This document shows positions 6,946 through 13,239 of a stretch of DNA of 16,647 nt, one piece after another (the stretch's first letter is position 1; each line of letters begins with the position of its first letter). The notes below the pieces were generated by a model. That model made no database searches and had not been told where the DNA came from. It saw only the letters and a program-made list of their open reading frames with translations. The position numbers and the translations under genes are program-made. The DNA is taken from assembly GCA_946061495.1 (NCBI GenBank), contig CAMGSV010000032.1, forward strand, positions 1 through 16,647. The letters are read 5' to 3'. The DNA comes from an uncultured Spirochaetales bacterium (GTDB taxonomy: Bacteria > Spirochaetota > Spirochaetia > Treponematales > Treponemataceae).

Positions 6946-8034
6946 ATGAGCATCAAAGTATTGATTATTGACGACTCCGCCGTAGTCCGTGAGACTATGA
7001 CCCAGATTTTAAGTTCCGATCCAGAAATCGAGGTGATGGGCACTGCTTCTGACCCCGTTTTTGCCATTAAGAAGATTCAGGCGGAGCGTCCTGATGTCAT
7101 TACCCTCGATGTTGAGATGCCTCGTATGGATGGCCTTTCTTTCCTGAAGAAAATCAACAGCTTGGCCCATCCCATTCCCGTTGTCATTTGTTCCTCCAAG
7201 GTGGAGGCGGGGAGTGACAACGCCTTCAAGGCCCTCGAATACGGCGCTGCGGAACTCATCCTGAAACCCAAGATGGGAACGAAGGTTTTCCTCCAAGAGT
7301 CCCAGATTCGTATCTGCGATGCGGTGAAGTCAGCCTACTGCAGCAAGAACAAGATTCGCAAGCTCATCAGCTCCAAGCTGCCCCTGTCCGACGTGCAGCC
7401 AAAGCTCACTGCCGATGCAATCCTGGACAAAGCTTCGCCCCACATGGCGCTTGAAACCACGGAAAAAATCATCGCTGTAGGTGCCAGTACCGGTGGTACG
7501 GAGGCCTTGGCCACCTTCCTGCAGATGATGCCCATCGACTCTCCTGGTATGGTCATCGTGCAACACATGCCCGAGCACTTTACTAAGTCCTTTGCGGAGC
7601 GCTTGAACCGCCTGTGCCAGGTGACGGTGAAGGAAGCGGAGGACAACGATACCGTGGTGCGTGGCCGTGTTCTCATTGCTCCGGGAAACAAGCACACCCT
7701 CATCAAACGCAGTGGTGCCCGCTACTATGTGGAGGTAAAGGACGGCCCCCTGGTTTCTCGCCATCGCCCCTCTGTGGACGTACTGTTCCGGTCAGCTTCA
7801 CGATACGCTGGCAAGAACTGCGTGGGTGTCATCATGACTGGAATGGGGGATGACGGTGCAAAGGGCATGAAGGAAATGCACGACACTGGTGCTTGGACCA
7901 TCGCCCAGGACGAGGCCAGCTGCATCGTCTACGGAATGCCCTGCGAGGCAGTGAAGGCGGGAGGTGTTGACGAAAGCGTCCCCCTCAAGAACATTGCCGA
8001 AGCTGTTTTGAAGGCAACAGGATTGAGAAAATAA
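6946..8034 (+). CDS. cheB: CheB, receptor methylesterase/deamidase
   Basis: CheB removes receptor methyl groups when activated by CheA. It has 362 residues. The receiver domain (1-~120) shows the acidic pair D9/D10, phospho-acceptor D55 in TLDVEMPRMDG, and the conserved lysine in ILKPK. A linker leads to the CheB catalytic domain (~170-362), with the S-H-D triad at S181 (VGASTGGTEAL), H207 (VQHMPEHF) and D303 (GMGDDGAKGM). All key residues are intact. AGGAGG at 6936-6941 is a strong ribosome-binding site. It follows cheR by 31 bp and is the last gene before the internal promoter of cheY. Confidence 0.96.
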   Translation: MSIKVLIIDDSAVVRETMTQILSSDPEIEVMGTASDPVFAIKKIQAERPDVITLDVEMPRMDGLSFLKKINSLAHPIPVVICSSKVEAGSDNAFKALEYGAAELILKPKMGTKVFLQESQIRICDAVKSAYCSKNKIRKLISSKLPLSDVQPKLTADAILDKASPHMALETTEKIIAVGASTGGTEALATFLQMMPIDSPGMVIVQHMPEHFTKSFAERLNRLCQVTVKEAEDNDTVVRGRVLIAPGNKHTLIKRSGARYYVEVKDGPLVSRHRPSVDVLFRSASRYAGKNCVGVIMTGMGDDGAKGMKEMHDTGAWTIAQDEASCIVYGMPCEAVKAGGVDESVPLKNIAEAVLKATGLRK

Positions 8035-8056
8035 AGAAATTTGTAGTTATTGAGAA

Positions 8057-8095
8057 AATCTATCAGTTGTTTTTCAGATAGATTCATGGTATACT
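8057..8095 (+). promoter_or_regulatory. Candidate cheY promoter overlapped by an inverted repeat
   Basis: In the 83-bp cheB-cheY gap, TTGTTT (8067-8072) and TATACT (8090-8095) are 17 bp apart, and the -10 is preceded by TGG (an extended -10 TGn). An 8-bp perfect inverted repeat, AATCTATC (8057-8064) and GATAGATT (8077-8084), flanks the -35 and lies partly in the spacer. It could be an operator, or an RNA hairpin ending the cheB transcript, although no T-run follows it. AGGAGG precedes the cheY ATG. Confidence 0.5.
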
Positions 8096-8117
8096 ATAGC
8101 GAAACATAGGAGGTTTT

Positions 8118-8486
8118 ATGGCTACAAGAAGGATTCTTGCAGTTGATGACTCAGTATCTATAAGAAAAAGTATCTCTTTCATCCTTGGTCAGGAGGATTT
8201 CGAGGTCGTTGAGGCTGAAAACGGAGCCGATGGCCTGACAAAGGCAAAGGGCGAGAAATTCGGTCTTATCATCACTGATATCAATATGCCCATTATGGAT
8301 GGAATTCAGTTTATCAAGGAGTTGAGACGCACAGTTGAACATAAATTTACTCCTATTATTGTACTGACAACGGAAAACCAGGACTCCAAGATGCAGGAGG
8401 GAAAGGCTGCTGGAGCAACTGGTTGGATTGTAAAGCCTTTCTCTTCAGAAAAACTTATTGCAGTTGTAAAGAAAATTATTGGCTAA
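8118..8486 (+). CDS. cheY: CheY, single-domain response regulator
   Basis: CheY-phosphate carries the signal from CheA to the flagellar switch. The 122 residues form one receiver domain with D10/D11, phospho-acceptor D54 (ITDINMPIMDG), T84 (VLTTE) and K106 (GWIVKPF). W103 stands where E. coli CheY has Tyr106, a common variant. There is no output domain. Codon choice is more T/A-rich at third positions than in cheA or cheB, which might reflect higher expression or a different history. It starts a unit with the two following cheW genes (12 bp to the first), behind its own candidate promoter. Confidence 0.95.
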   Translation: MATRRILAVDDSVSIRKSISFILGQEDFEVVEAENGADGLTKAKGEKFGLIITDINMPIMDGIQFIKELRRTVEHKFTPIIVLTTENQDSKMQEGKAAGATGWIVKPFSSEKLIAVVKKIIG

Positions 8487-8498
8487 GGAGGCACGGAT

Positions 8499-9002
8499 AT
8501 GGGAACCCAATACTTGACGTTTACTTTGAATGATTCATTATACGCTGTAGAAGTACTGCAAGTTCGGGAGGTTCTCGAATACACCCAGCCTCAGGAATTG
8601 CCCTGTCCAGATCCTGTCATTGCAGGATTGATTCGTTCCCGGGGACAGAGCATTTCCGTCATCAACCTGCGGCATAAATTCGGTTTTCATGATGTGGAGC
8701 CGACGAAAGACACCCGAATCATTGTATTGGAGGTTCCCAGCGACTCTGCCCATTGCAATGAGCAGGGCCAGATGGTTTTTGGTGCCATTGCGGACTCAGT
8801 GAATGAGGTTCTTGACTTGGATGCCAATGCAGAGGAGCATGCGCCGGAAGTAGGCCACAGCATTGCCGCAGACTTTATCAGTGGAATTGGAAGAGTGGAT
8901 GATAAGTTCATCATCATCTTGAATATGGACAAGGTTTTGAGTTTTGAGGAGCTTGAAAAAATCGCTCCTACAGACGCACATGATGTTTTGGAGGAAGAAT
9001 GA
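8499..9002 (+). CDS. cheW: CheW coupling protein, first of a tandem pair
   Basis: The 167-residue CheW has LTFTLNDSLYAVEVLQVREVLEY at the N-end, and IAGLIRSRGQSISVINLR (41-58) holds the conserved arginine R48 followed by the usual glycine. The C-end is FIIILNMDKVLSFEE. GGAGG lies 8 nt before the ATG. It overlaps the next cheW by 4 bp (ATGA), giving translational coupling. Much sequence is shared with the next product (EVLEYTQP, LPC, the R48 region, GIG..D.KFIIIL), so the pair arose by duplication. It differs from the neighbour in its longer acidic middle (about 84-110). Confidence 0.94.
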   Translation: MGTQYLTFTLNDSLYAVEVLQVREVLEYTQPQELPCPDPVIAGLIRSRGQSISVINLRHKFGFHDVEPTKDTRIIVLEVPSDSAHCNEQGQMVFGAIADSVNEVLDLDANAEEHAPEVGHSIAADFISGIGRVDDKFIIILNMDKVLSFEELEKIAPTDAHDVLEEE

Positions 9003-9478
9003 GTCGCCAGTTTTTGTCGTTTGTCCTTGACGGGGCCTTGTATGCCGTTGAGGTTGCCCAAGTTCAAGAGGTTTTGGAGTACACCCAGCCGGTTCGCCTG
9101 CCCTGCACCATTGAGTATGTGGAGGGACTCATCAGTTCCCGTGAGCAGGGAATCTCCGTGGTGAACCTCCGCAAGAAGTTTGATCTGCCCACGGTGGAAC
9201 TCACCAAGAAGACCCGCATCATCATCATAGAAATCGCCCACACAGAGGACGAGGAGACCCACATCATCACCTTTGGCGCCATTGCCGACAGCGTGGAGGA
9301 AGTGATTGATTTGGAGGAGGACACCATCGAGCCGGCCCCCAAGTTCGGTAACAACATCTCCGGCGAATATATCCGGGGAATCGGCAAGAAGGACAACAAG
9401 TTCATTATCATCCTGGACATAGACAAGGTGTTCTCTGCGGAGGAGATTTCAGCCTTGAAGGCAGTGTCCACCAAGTAG
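8999..9478 (+). CDS. cheW: CheW coupling protein, second of a tandem pair
   Basis: The 159-residue CheW paralogue of the preceding gene has LSFVLDGALYAVEVAQVQEVLEY at the N-end, then EGLISSREQGISVVNLR (42-58). The conserved R48 is kept, but the glycine that normally follows it (Arg-Gly in both other CheWs here) is Glu49. This lies at the receptor-binding face, so the two tandem CheWs may prefer different receptors or form CheW-only ring contacts. It starts within the stop of the upstream gene (ATGA) and ends 6 bp before a strong terminator, which closes the cheY-cheW-cheW unit. Confidence 0.94.
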   Translation: MSRQFLSFVLDGALYAVEVAQVQEVLEYTQPVRLPCTIEYVEGLISSREQGISVVNLRKKFDLPTVELTKKTRIIIIEIAHTEDEETHIITFGAIADSVEEVIDLEEDTIEPAPKFGNNISGEYIRGIGKKDNKFIIILDIDKVFSAEEISALKAVSTK

Positions 9479-9484
9479 GTTGTT

Positions 9485-9508
9485 CCCCGGTTTTGCCGGG
9501 GATTTTTT
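9485..9508 (+). terminator. Rho-independent terminator of the che cluster
   Basis: CCCCGG (9485-9490) pairs with CCGGGG (9496-9501) over a 5-nt loop, with one more T-A pair at the base, followed by six Ts (9503-9508). It begins 6 bp after the cheW stop. Confidence 0.9.
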
Positions 9509-9510
9509 GT

Positions 9511-9730
9511 ACTCTCCATAAAGAAGTAAAAATTGACGAGTCCCTACAAAACGCAGGGACAAGACTTTGCAATTGCTATATTTTTTTCTGCTATAAATTT
9601 CTAAAAACTACTGGACTTTATGGGGCAAAAATGCCTATACTGCATTGCTTATTCTGCTTAAAAAGCAAGAGAGGTTAAAAGGATAAACTGCCGCATAGCG
9701 GTAAACCCCACCGGTAATGGAGATTGCAGT
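9511..9730 (+). promoter_or_regulatory. Promoter and leader region of the diaminobutyrate genes
   Basis: This 220-bp AT-rich gap holds no convincing gene. Two promoter candidates are visible. The first is TTGCAA (9567-9572) with an extended TGC-TATAAA (9589-9597), spacer 19 bp. The second is TGGACT (9612-9617) with TATACT (9636-9641), spacer 18 bp. Inverted repeats are GTCCCT/AGGGAC (9540-9545/9555-9560, 9-nt loop) and, near the gene, TGCCGC/GCGGTA (9689-9694/9698-9703, 3-nt loop, one G-T pair). TGGGG (9621-9625) could pair with CCCCA (9706-9710). The ribosome-binding site GGAG is at 9719-9722. The structure could allow control of translation, but I recognise no known riboswitch class. Confidence 0.45.
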
Positions 9731-11089
9731 ATGGTACAAACCGATTCAAAGGCTACCAACCAGTTTTATGTGTCTCGCCAGGAAGCAACTGAGTCCAATG
9801 CGAGAAGTTACCCCCGTAAATTCCCCTTTGCGCTGAAGAAGGCTCAGGGAGTTTGGATGGAGGACGTGGAGGGGAACAAGTACCTCGACTGCCTCTGTGG
9901 TGCAGGGACCTTGGTTCTTGGTCACAATGACCCGGAAATCAACCAGGCCATGATAGACTTGATTTCGGAAAATGCCCCGCTGCATACCCTGGATCTTACT
10001 ACGCCGGTGAAGGATGAGTTTGTCCACACCCTTTTGGCAACCCTGCCTGCCGAACTGCGGAACAACGCCAAGATTCAGTTCTGTAGTCCCTCTGGAACCG
10101 ATGCGGTGGATGCCGCCCTCAAGCTGTGTAAGACCGCCACGGGCCGTTCTTCCATCATCGCCTTTAGCGGTGGCTACCACGGCATGGGACAAGGCCCCCT
10201 GGCCCTCACCGGAAATCTCAACGCAAAGAACAAAATCACCGGACTCATCCCCGACGTGCATTTTATGCCCTTTCCTTATTCCTACCGCTGTCCCTTCGGA
10301 CTGGGCGGCGAGGCCGGAGTGAAGGCCGCCTGCGCATACTTCGAGCGACTGATGAAGGATCCTGAGAGCGGCATCACCAAGCCTGCCGCTGTTATCATAG
10401 AGCCCATTCAGGGTGAGGGTGGCGTTATCCCTGCGCCCGCTGAATTCCTCCAGACAATCCGACGTGTCACCCAGGAACTGGACATCCCCATGATTGTGGA
10501 TGAAATCCAGTGCGGTGTGGGTCGCTCCGGCACCTTCTTTGCCTTCGAGCAGGCGGGAATCCTCCCCGACGTGATTCTCTGCTCCAAGGGAATCGGCGGC
10601 TCCCAGCCCCTGTCCGTAGTCATCTACAACAAAAAGCTGGACACCTGGACAGCCGGTGCCCACGCCGGAACCTTCCGTGGCAACCAGCTGGCCATGAAGG
10701 CCGGAACCATCGTCATCAACCGTGTCTCCACCCCTGCATTCCTCCAGGAGGTTCAGGAAAAGGGAAAATTGCTGCTGGATGGACTCATGCGGCTGAAGGA
10801 AAAGGTTTCCATCATCGGAGACATTCGTGGCATCGGACTGATGATTGGCTGCGAATTTGTAGATCCCAGGGGACAGAAGGATGCCATCGGCTCCCTGCCG
10901 GCTTCCGGCGACATTGCGCTGCAGGTCCAGAAGAAATGCTTCGAGAACAAGCTGGTGATGGAGAAGGGCGGTCGCTACGGCTCTGTCATGCGCTGCCTCT
11001 GTGCCCTCAGCATTACCAAGGAAGAAATCAAGACCTTCCTCTCAATCTTTGAGAAGGTGGTGATGGAGATTGACGCAAGTGCAAAATAA
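9731..11089 (+). CDS. dat: Class III PLP aminotransferase, probable diaminobutyrate-2-oxoglutarate transaminase
   Basis: The 452-residue product is a fold-type I, class III aminotransferase. Visible motifs are YLDCLCGAGTLVLGHNDP near the start, FCSPSGTDAVDAALKL (cofactor phosphate region), FSGGYHGMG, EPIQGEGG, D257 in IVDEIQCGVGRSG (binds the PLP ring nitrogen) and the Schiff-base lysine K286 in LCSKGIGGSQPLSVV. The form of these motifs and the overlap with a group II decarboxylase match the Acinetobacter dat-ddc pair and rhbA-rhbB of rhizobactin synthesis. The expected reaction is aspartate 4-semialdehyde plus glutamate to L-2,4-diaminobutyrate plus 2-oxoglutarate. An ectoine-type EctB is less likely because no ectA or ectC is nearby; another omega-amine transaminase cannot be excluded. 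Confidence 0.85.
   Translation: MVQTDSKATNQFYVSRQEATESNARSYPRKFPFALKKAQGVWMEDVEGNKYLDCLCGAGTLVLGHNDPEINQAMIDLISENAPLHTLDLTTPVKDEFVHTLLATLPAELRNNAKIQFCSPSGTDAVDAALKLCKTATGRSSIIAFSGGYHGMGQGPLALTGNLNAKNKITGLIPDVHFMPFPYSYRCPFGLGGEAGVKAACAYFERLMKDPESGITKPAAVIIEPIQGEGGVIPAPAEFLQTIRRVTQELDIPMIVDEIQCGVGRSGTFFAFEQAGILPDVILCSKGIGGSQPLSVVIYNKKLDTWTAGAHAGTFRGNQLAMKAGTIVINRVSTPAFLQEVQEKGKLLLDGLMRLKEKVSIIGDIRGIGLMIGCEFVDPRGQKDAIGSLPASGDIALQVQKKCFENKLVMEKGGRYGSVMRCLCALSITKEEIKTFLSIFEKVVMEIDASAK
11065..11068 (+). promoter_or_regulatory. Ribosome-binding site bearing on the decarboxylase start
   Basis: GGAG inside the end of the aminotransferase gene is 1 nt before a TTG (11070) and 10 nt before a GTG (11079) in the same frame. 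The GTG spacing is plausible and the TTG spacing is not, so 11079 is preferred. No ATG is available near the start. Confidence 0.5.
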
Positions 11090-12566
11090 TGTGGTTTGTG
11101 GCGAGTATCTTTTTCTGACAGAAGAGGAGGCGGCGAAAAAGGCGTACATCGACATAATAAGCCGCACCGCCAGGGATATTGCCGAATCAATTGTGGACGA
11201 GAAGGCCTACGTGGGGCTTTCTCCCCAAGAGTTGAAGGAAAAAATCAAGGTGGAGCAGATTCTTCCAGAGCGGGGGAGGGGACTTTCTTCTGTTTCCAGC
11301 CTCCTTTCAGAGCAGATTCTACCTTATTTCCTCCGCACTCCCTCCACCGACTACATGGCCCATCTCCATGGTCCTTCGCTGCTGGAAACATTGGCCGCCG
11401 AGCTGGTGCTTTCCACCTTCAACCAGTCCATGGATTCCTGGGACCAGTCTCCAGTGGCCACTGAAATTGAGGTGGAGGTCATCGGAGAGCTGTGCCGCCT
11501 CTACGGATATGGCTCCACCTCCGACGGCGTGTTCACCTCCGGCGGCTCCCAGTCCAACCTCATGGGACTGATGCTGGCCAGGGACTGGTTCTGCAACGAA
11601 AGGCTCAAACATGATGTGAAAAAGCTAGGGCTGCCTGCTAACTACGGCAAACTCAGGATATACACTTCCGCCATCTCCCACTTTTCCATGGAGAAGGGTG
11701 CCCATCTTTTGGGCTTGGGCTATGATGCGGTGGTGAAGGTTCCTGTTGACCGGCGGCAGAAGATGGATATGAACGCCTTCCGCCAGCTGGTGGAGCAGGA
11801 TGTGACACAGGGCAACATTCCCTTCTGCGCTGTCGCCACCATCGGCACCACCGACTACGGCAGCATTGATGATGTGGTGGAAATGTACCGCATTTGTCAG
11901 GAGCATGGAATGTGGCTTCATGCTGATGCTGCCTACGGAAGCGGTGTCATCATGTCCCTGGGCTATAGGAACAGGATTGGACCCCTTCACCTGTGTGATT
12001 CTGTTACGGTGGATTTCCACAAGATGTTCCTGATGCCCATCAGCTGCGGAGCCTTTCTGCTGCGGGATGGTAAGAACTTTGAGGCTCTGACCCTCCATGC
12101 TGACTACCTAAACCGTGAGGAGGATGAGGAGGACGGCTACACCAACCTGGTTGGGAAATCCATGCAGACAACACGTCGTTTTGATGCGCTGAAGGTATGG
12201 CTTTCTTTTCAAATTCGTGGGCAGGATGGCTGGTCCCAGATTGTGTCCACCTGCATTCAGAACGCAACCCACTTGTATAATTCCTTGTCCCGCTCTCCCC
12301 GTTTTGAAGCAGTTACTGAGCCAGAAATCAGCTCTGTAGTGTTCCGAGTGCTGCCTGCGGAGGGAAGAGCTGCATCTGACGAGGACATTGACCAGCTGAA
12401 CAAACGGGTTCGCCGTGCTCTCATTCACCAGGAGGGAGTCGTTATTGGTCAGACGGTCTTTGACGGAAAGGTTTTCCTCAAGTTCACGCTGTTGAACCCC
12501 CGCATCACATACGAGAAACTAGACGCTATGCTGGAGCGTATCCAAGGGCTGGCGGATACAATTTAA
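11079..12566 (+). CDS. ddc: Group II PLP decarboxylase, probable L-2,4-diaminobutyrate decarboxylase
   Basis: With the GTG start it has 495 residues (498 from the TTG at 11070). It belongs to the glutamate/aromatic amino acid decarboxylase superfamily. Motifs: YMAHLHGPSLLETLAAELV, the substrate-pocket region; VFTSGGSQSNLMGLM; H201 in SAISHFSMEKGA, which stacks on PLP; D283 in HADAAYGSG; and the PLP lysine K315 in SVTVDFHKMFLMPISCGAF. 'DFHK' with 'PISCGAF' and LHADYLNREEDEEDGYTNLVGKSMQTTRR is the form seen in diaminobutyrate decarboxylases (Ddc, RhbB) rather than GadB or DOPA decarboxylase. The expected product is 1,3-diaminopropane, which may serve as a polyamine itself, as precursor of norspermidine, or for a siderophore. 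No carboxynorspermidine or siderophore genes are in the window. It overlaps the aminotransferase by 11 bp. Confidence 0.85.
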   Translation: MQNNVVCGEYLFLTEEEAAKKAYIDIISRTARDIAESIVDEKAYVGLSPQELKEKIKVEQILPERGRGLSSVSSLLSEQILPYFLRTPSTDYMAHLHGPSLLETLAAELVLSTFNQSMDSWDQSPVATEIEVEVIGELCRLYGYGSTSDGVFTSGGSQSNLMGLMLARDWFCNERLKHDVKKLGLPANYGKLRIYTSAISHFSMEKGAHLLGLGYDAVVKVPVDRRQKMDMNAFRQLVEQDVTQGNIPFCAVATIGTTDYGSIDDVVEMYRICQEHGMWLHADAAYGSGVIMSLGYRNRIGPLHLCDSVTVDFHKMFLMPISCGAFLLRDGKNFEALTLHADYLNREEDEEDGYTNLVGKSMQTTRRFDALKVWLSFQIRGQDGWSQIVSTCIQNATHLYNSLSRSPRFEAVTEPEISSVVFRVLPAEGRAASDEDIDQLNKRVRRALIHQEGVVIGQTVFDGKVFLKFTLLNPRITYEKLDAMLERIQGLADTI

Positions 12567-12567
12567 T

Positions 12568-12616
12568 AAAATGTGGAAAACTCCCAGGTTTTACCCGAGT
12601 TTTCCACATTTTTTTT
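12568..12616 (+). terminator. Strong rho-independent terminator after the decarboxylase gene
   Basis: A perfect 16-bp stem pairs 12568-12583 with 12597-12612 over a 13-nt loop, and the T-run continues to 12616. It begins 2 bp after the stop codon. Both arms contain the 10-mer that is repeated through this gap. Confidence 0.88.
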
Positions 12617-12739
12617 ACACTTTTCCATAATAAATTTCTTTTTCATAGATATGATTCCAGAGTAAATAAGTTGTGGAAAACATCTTGAAAACGCCCTATT
12701 TTCTATAAAAAGCTGTGGAAAACATAGTAGTTTTCCACA
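12572..12739. repeat. Five copies of TGTGGAAAAC, a DnaA-box-like cluster
   Basis: Perfect copies occur at 12572-12581, 12672-12681 and 12714-12723 (plus) and at 12599-12608 and 12730-12739 (minus). Each contains TTTTCCACA, which fits the relaxed DnaA box TTWTNCACA. One-mismatch 9-mers lie at 12611-12619 and 12621-12629. The last two perfect copies form a 10-bp palindrome with a 6-bp spacer, and the first pair forms part of the terminator stem. The whole 250-bp gap 12567-12816 is AT-rich and contains no credible gene. Confidence 0.7.
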
Positions 12740-12771
12740 AGTTATACTTTCTACTAATATTCCCATTTACG

Positions 12772-12800
12772 TTGTCGAGGGCTATTTTCTTTGTTATATT
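12772..12800 (+). promoter_or_regulatory. Candidate promoter of the Rrf2-family gene
   Basis: TTGTCG (12772-12777) and TATATT (12795-12800) are 17 bp apart, with TGT before the -10 (extended -10). The leader would be only about 10 nt, with AGAGG (12806-12810) 6 nt before the ATG at 12817. The palindromic repeat pair at 12714-12739 lies just upstream. Confidence 0.45.
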
Positions 12801-12816
12801 TTCCTAGAGGTATACT

Positions 12817-13239
12817 ATGAAAATATCTACAAGAGGGCGTTATGCCCTACGTTTTATGATAGACCTAGCATTACAAAGTCAGGACCAATATATTGCATTA
12901 AAGGACATTTCAGCCAGACAGGCTATTTCTGTAAAGTATCTCGAGCAAATTGCATCTCTTCTTAGCAAGCATGGATTACTTACTAGCATTCGGGGACAAC
13001 AGGGCGGTTACAAACTGGCAAGGTCACCTGAAAAATACTCTGTGGGAGAGGTTCTTCGACTGACAGAAGGTCCCCTTGCTCCCGTTGCCTGTCTGGATAA
13101 TCCAGACTTACCTTGTGAACGTGTTTCTGTATGTAAAACCCTTCCATTTTGGAAGGGTTTGTATAAGGTTATTGAGGATTATGTGGATAACTTCTCTCTA
13201 GCAGACCTGGTAAACCAGGAACCTTTGAAAAACATTTAA
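12817..13239 (+). CDS. Rrf2-family transcriptional regulator, likely Fe-S or redox sensing
   Basis: The 140-residue product begins MKISTRGRYALRFMIDLA, the classic Rrf2/IscR start. A winged helix-turn-helix follows (ALKDISARQAISVKYLEQIASLL, LTSIRGQQGGYKLAR). Three cysteines, C92, C100 and C106, occupy the region that ligates an Fe-S cluster in IscR (C92, C98, C104), though the first spacing is two residues longer. This suggests an Fe-S- or redox-responsive regulator; plain CymR-type members lack these cysteines. Its stop overlaps that of the convergent PAP2 gene by 2 bp. Codon use is richer in A/T than in flanking genes. No iscS/iscU or cysteine genes are adjacent, so the target is unknown; autoregulation through the upstream repeats is a guess. 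Confidence 0.9.
   Translation: MKISTRGRYALRFMIDLALQSQDQYIALKDISARQAISVKYLEQIASLLSKHGLLTSIRGQQGGYKLARSPEKYSVGEVLRLTEGPLAPVACLDNPDLPCERVSVCKTLPFWKGLYKVIEDYVDNFSLADLVNQEPLKNI
13091..13160 (+). repeat. Two inverted repeats inside the rrf2-family coding sequence
   Basis: GTCTGGAT and ATCCAGAC (13091-13098 and 13100-13107) form 8-bp arms around a single base. AAACCCTTCC and GGAAGGGTTT (13136-13145 and 13151-13160) form a 10-bp stem with a 5-nt loop. Both lie in the part encoding the cysteine motif and the helix after it. Confidence 0.65.

Noticed and set aside
9493..9678. 61-codon plus-strand open frame after the che terminator
   Set aside because: It begins inside the terminator hairpin, has no ribosome-binding site, has an odd Cys/Lys/Phe-rich composition and runs through both candidate promoters of the next gene.
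9681..9722. Cyclic di-GMP (GEMM-I) riboswitch before dat
   Set aside because: The stretch with GCGGTA, CCCC and GGTAATGG vaguely recalls the 3' end of GEMM-I, but the conserved core and its partner stems are not found upstream.
12563..12766. 67-codon minus-strand open frame in the repeat-rich gap
   Set aside because: It is made of the repeats and terminator arms themselves, has no Shine-Dalgarno sequence and overlaps the decarboxylase stop.
12567..12816. Calling the repeat-rich gap the chromosomal replication origin outright
   Set aside because: Box number and AT content fit. However, genes on both sides point toward the gap rather than away, and no dnaA, dnaN, gyrB or rpmH is present. It is kept as a DnaA-box-like cluster of unknown role.
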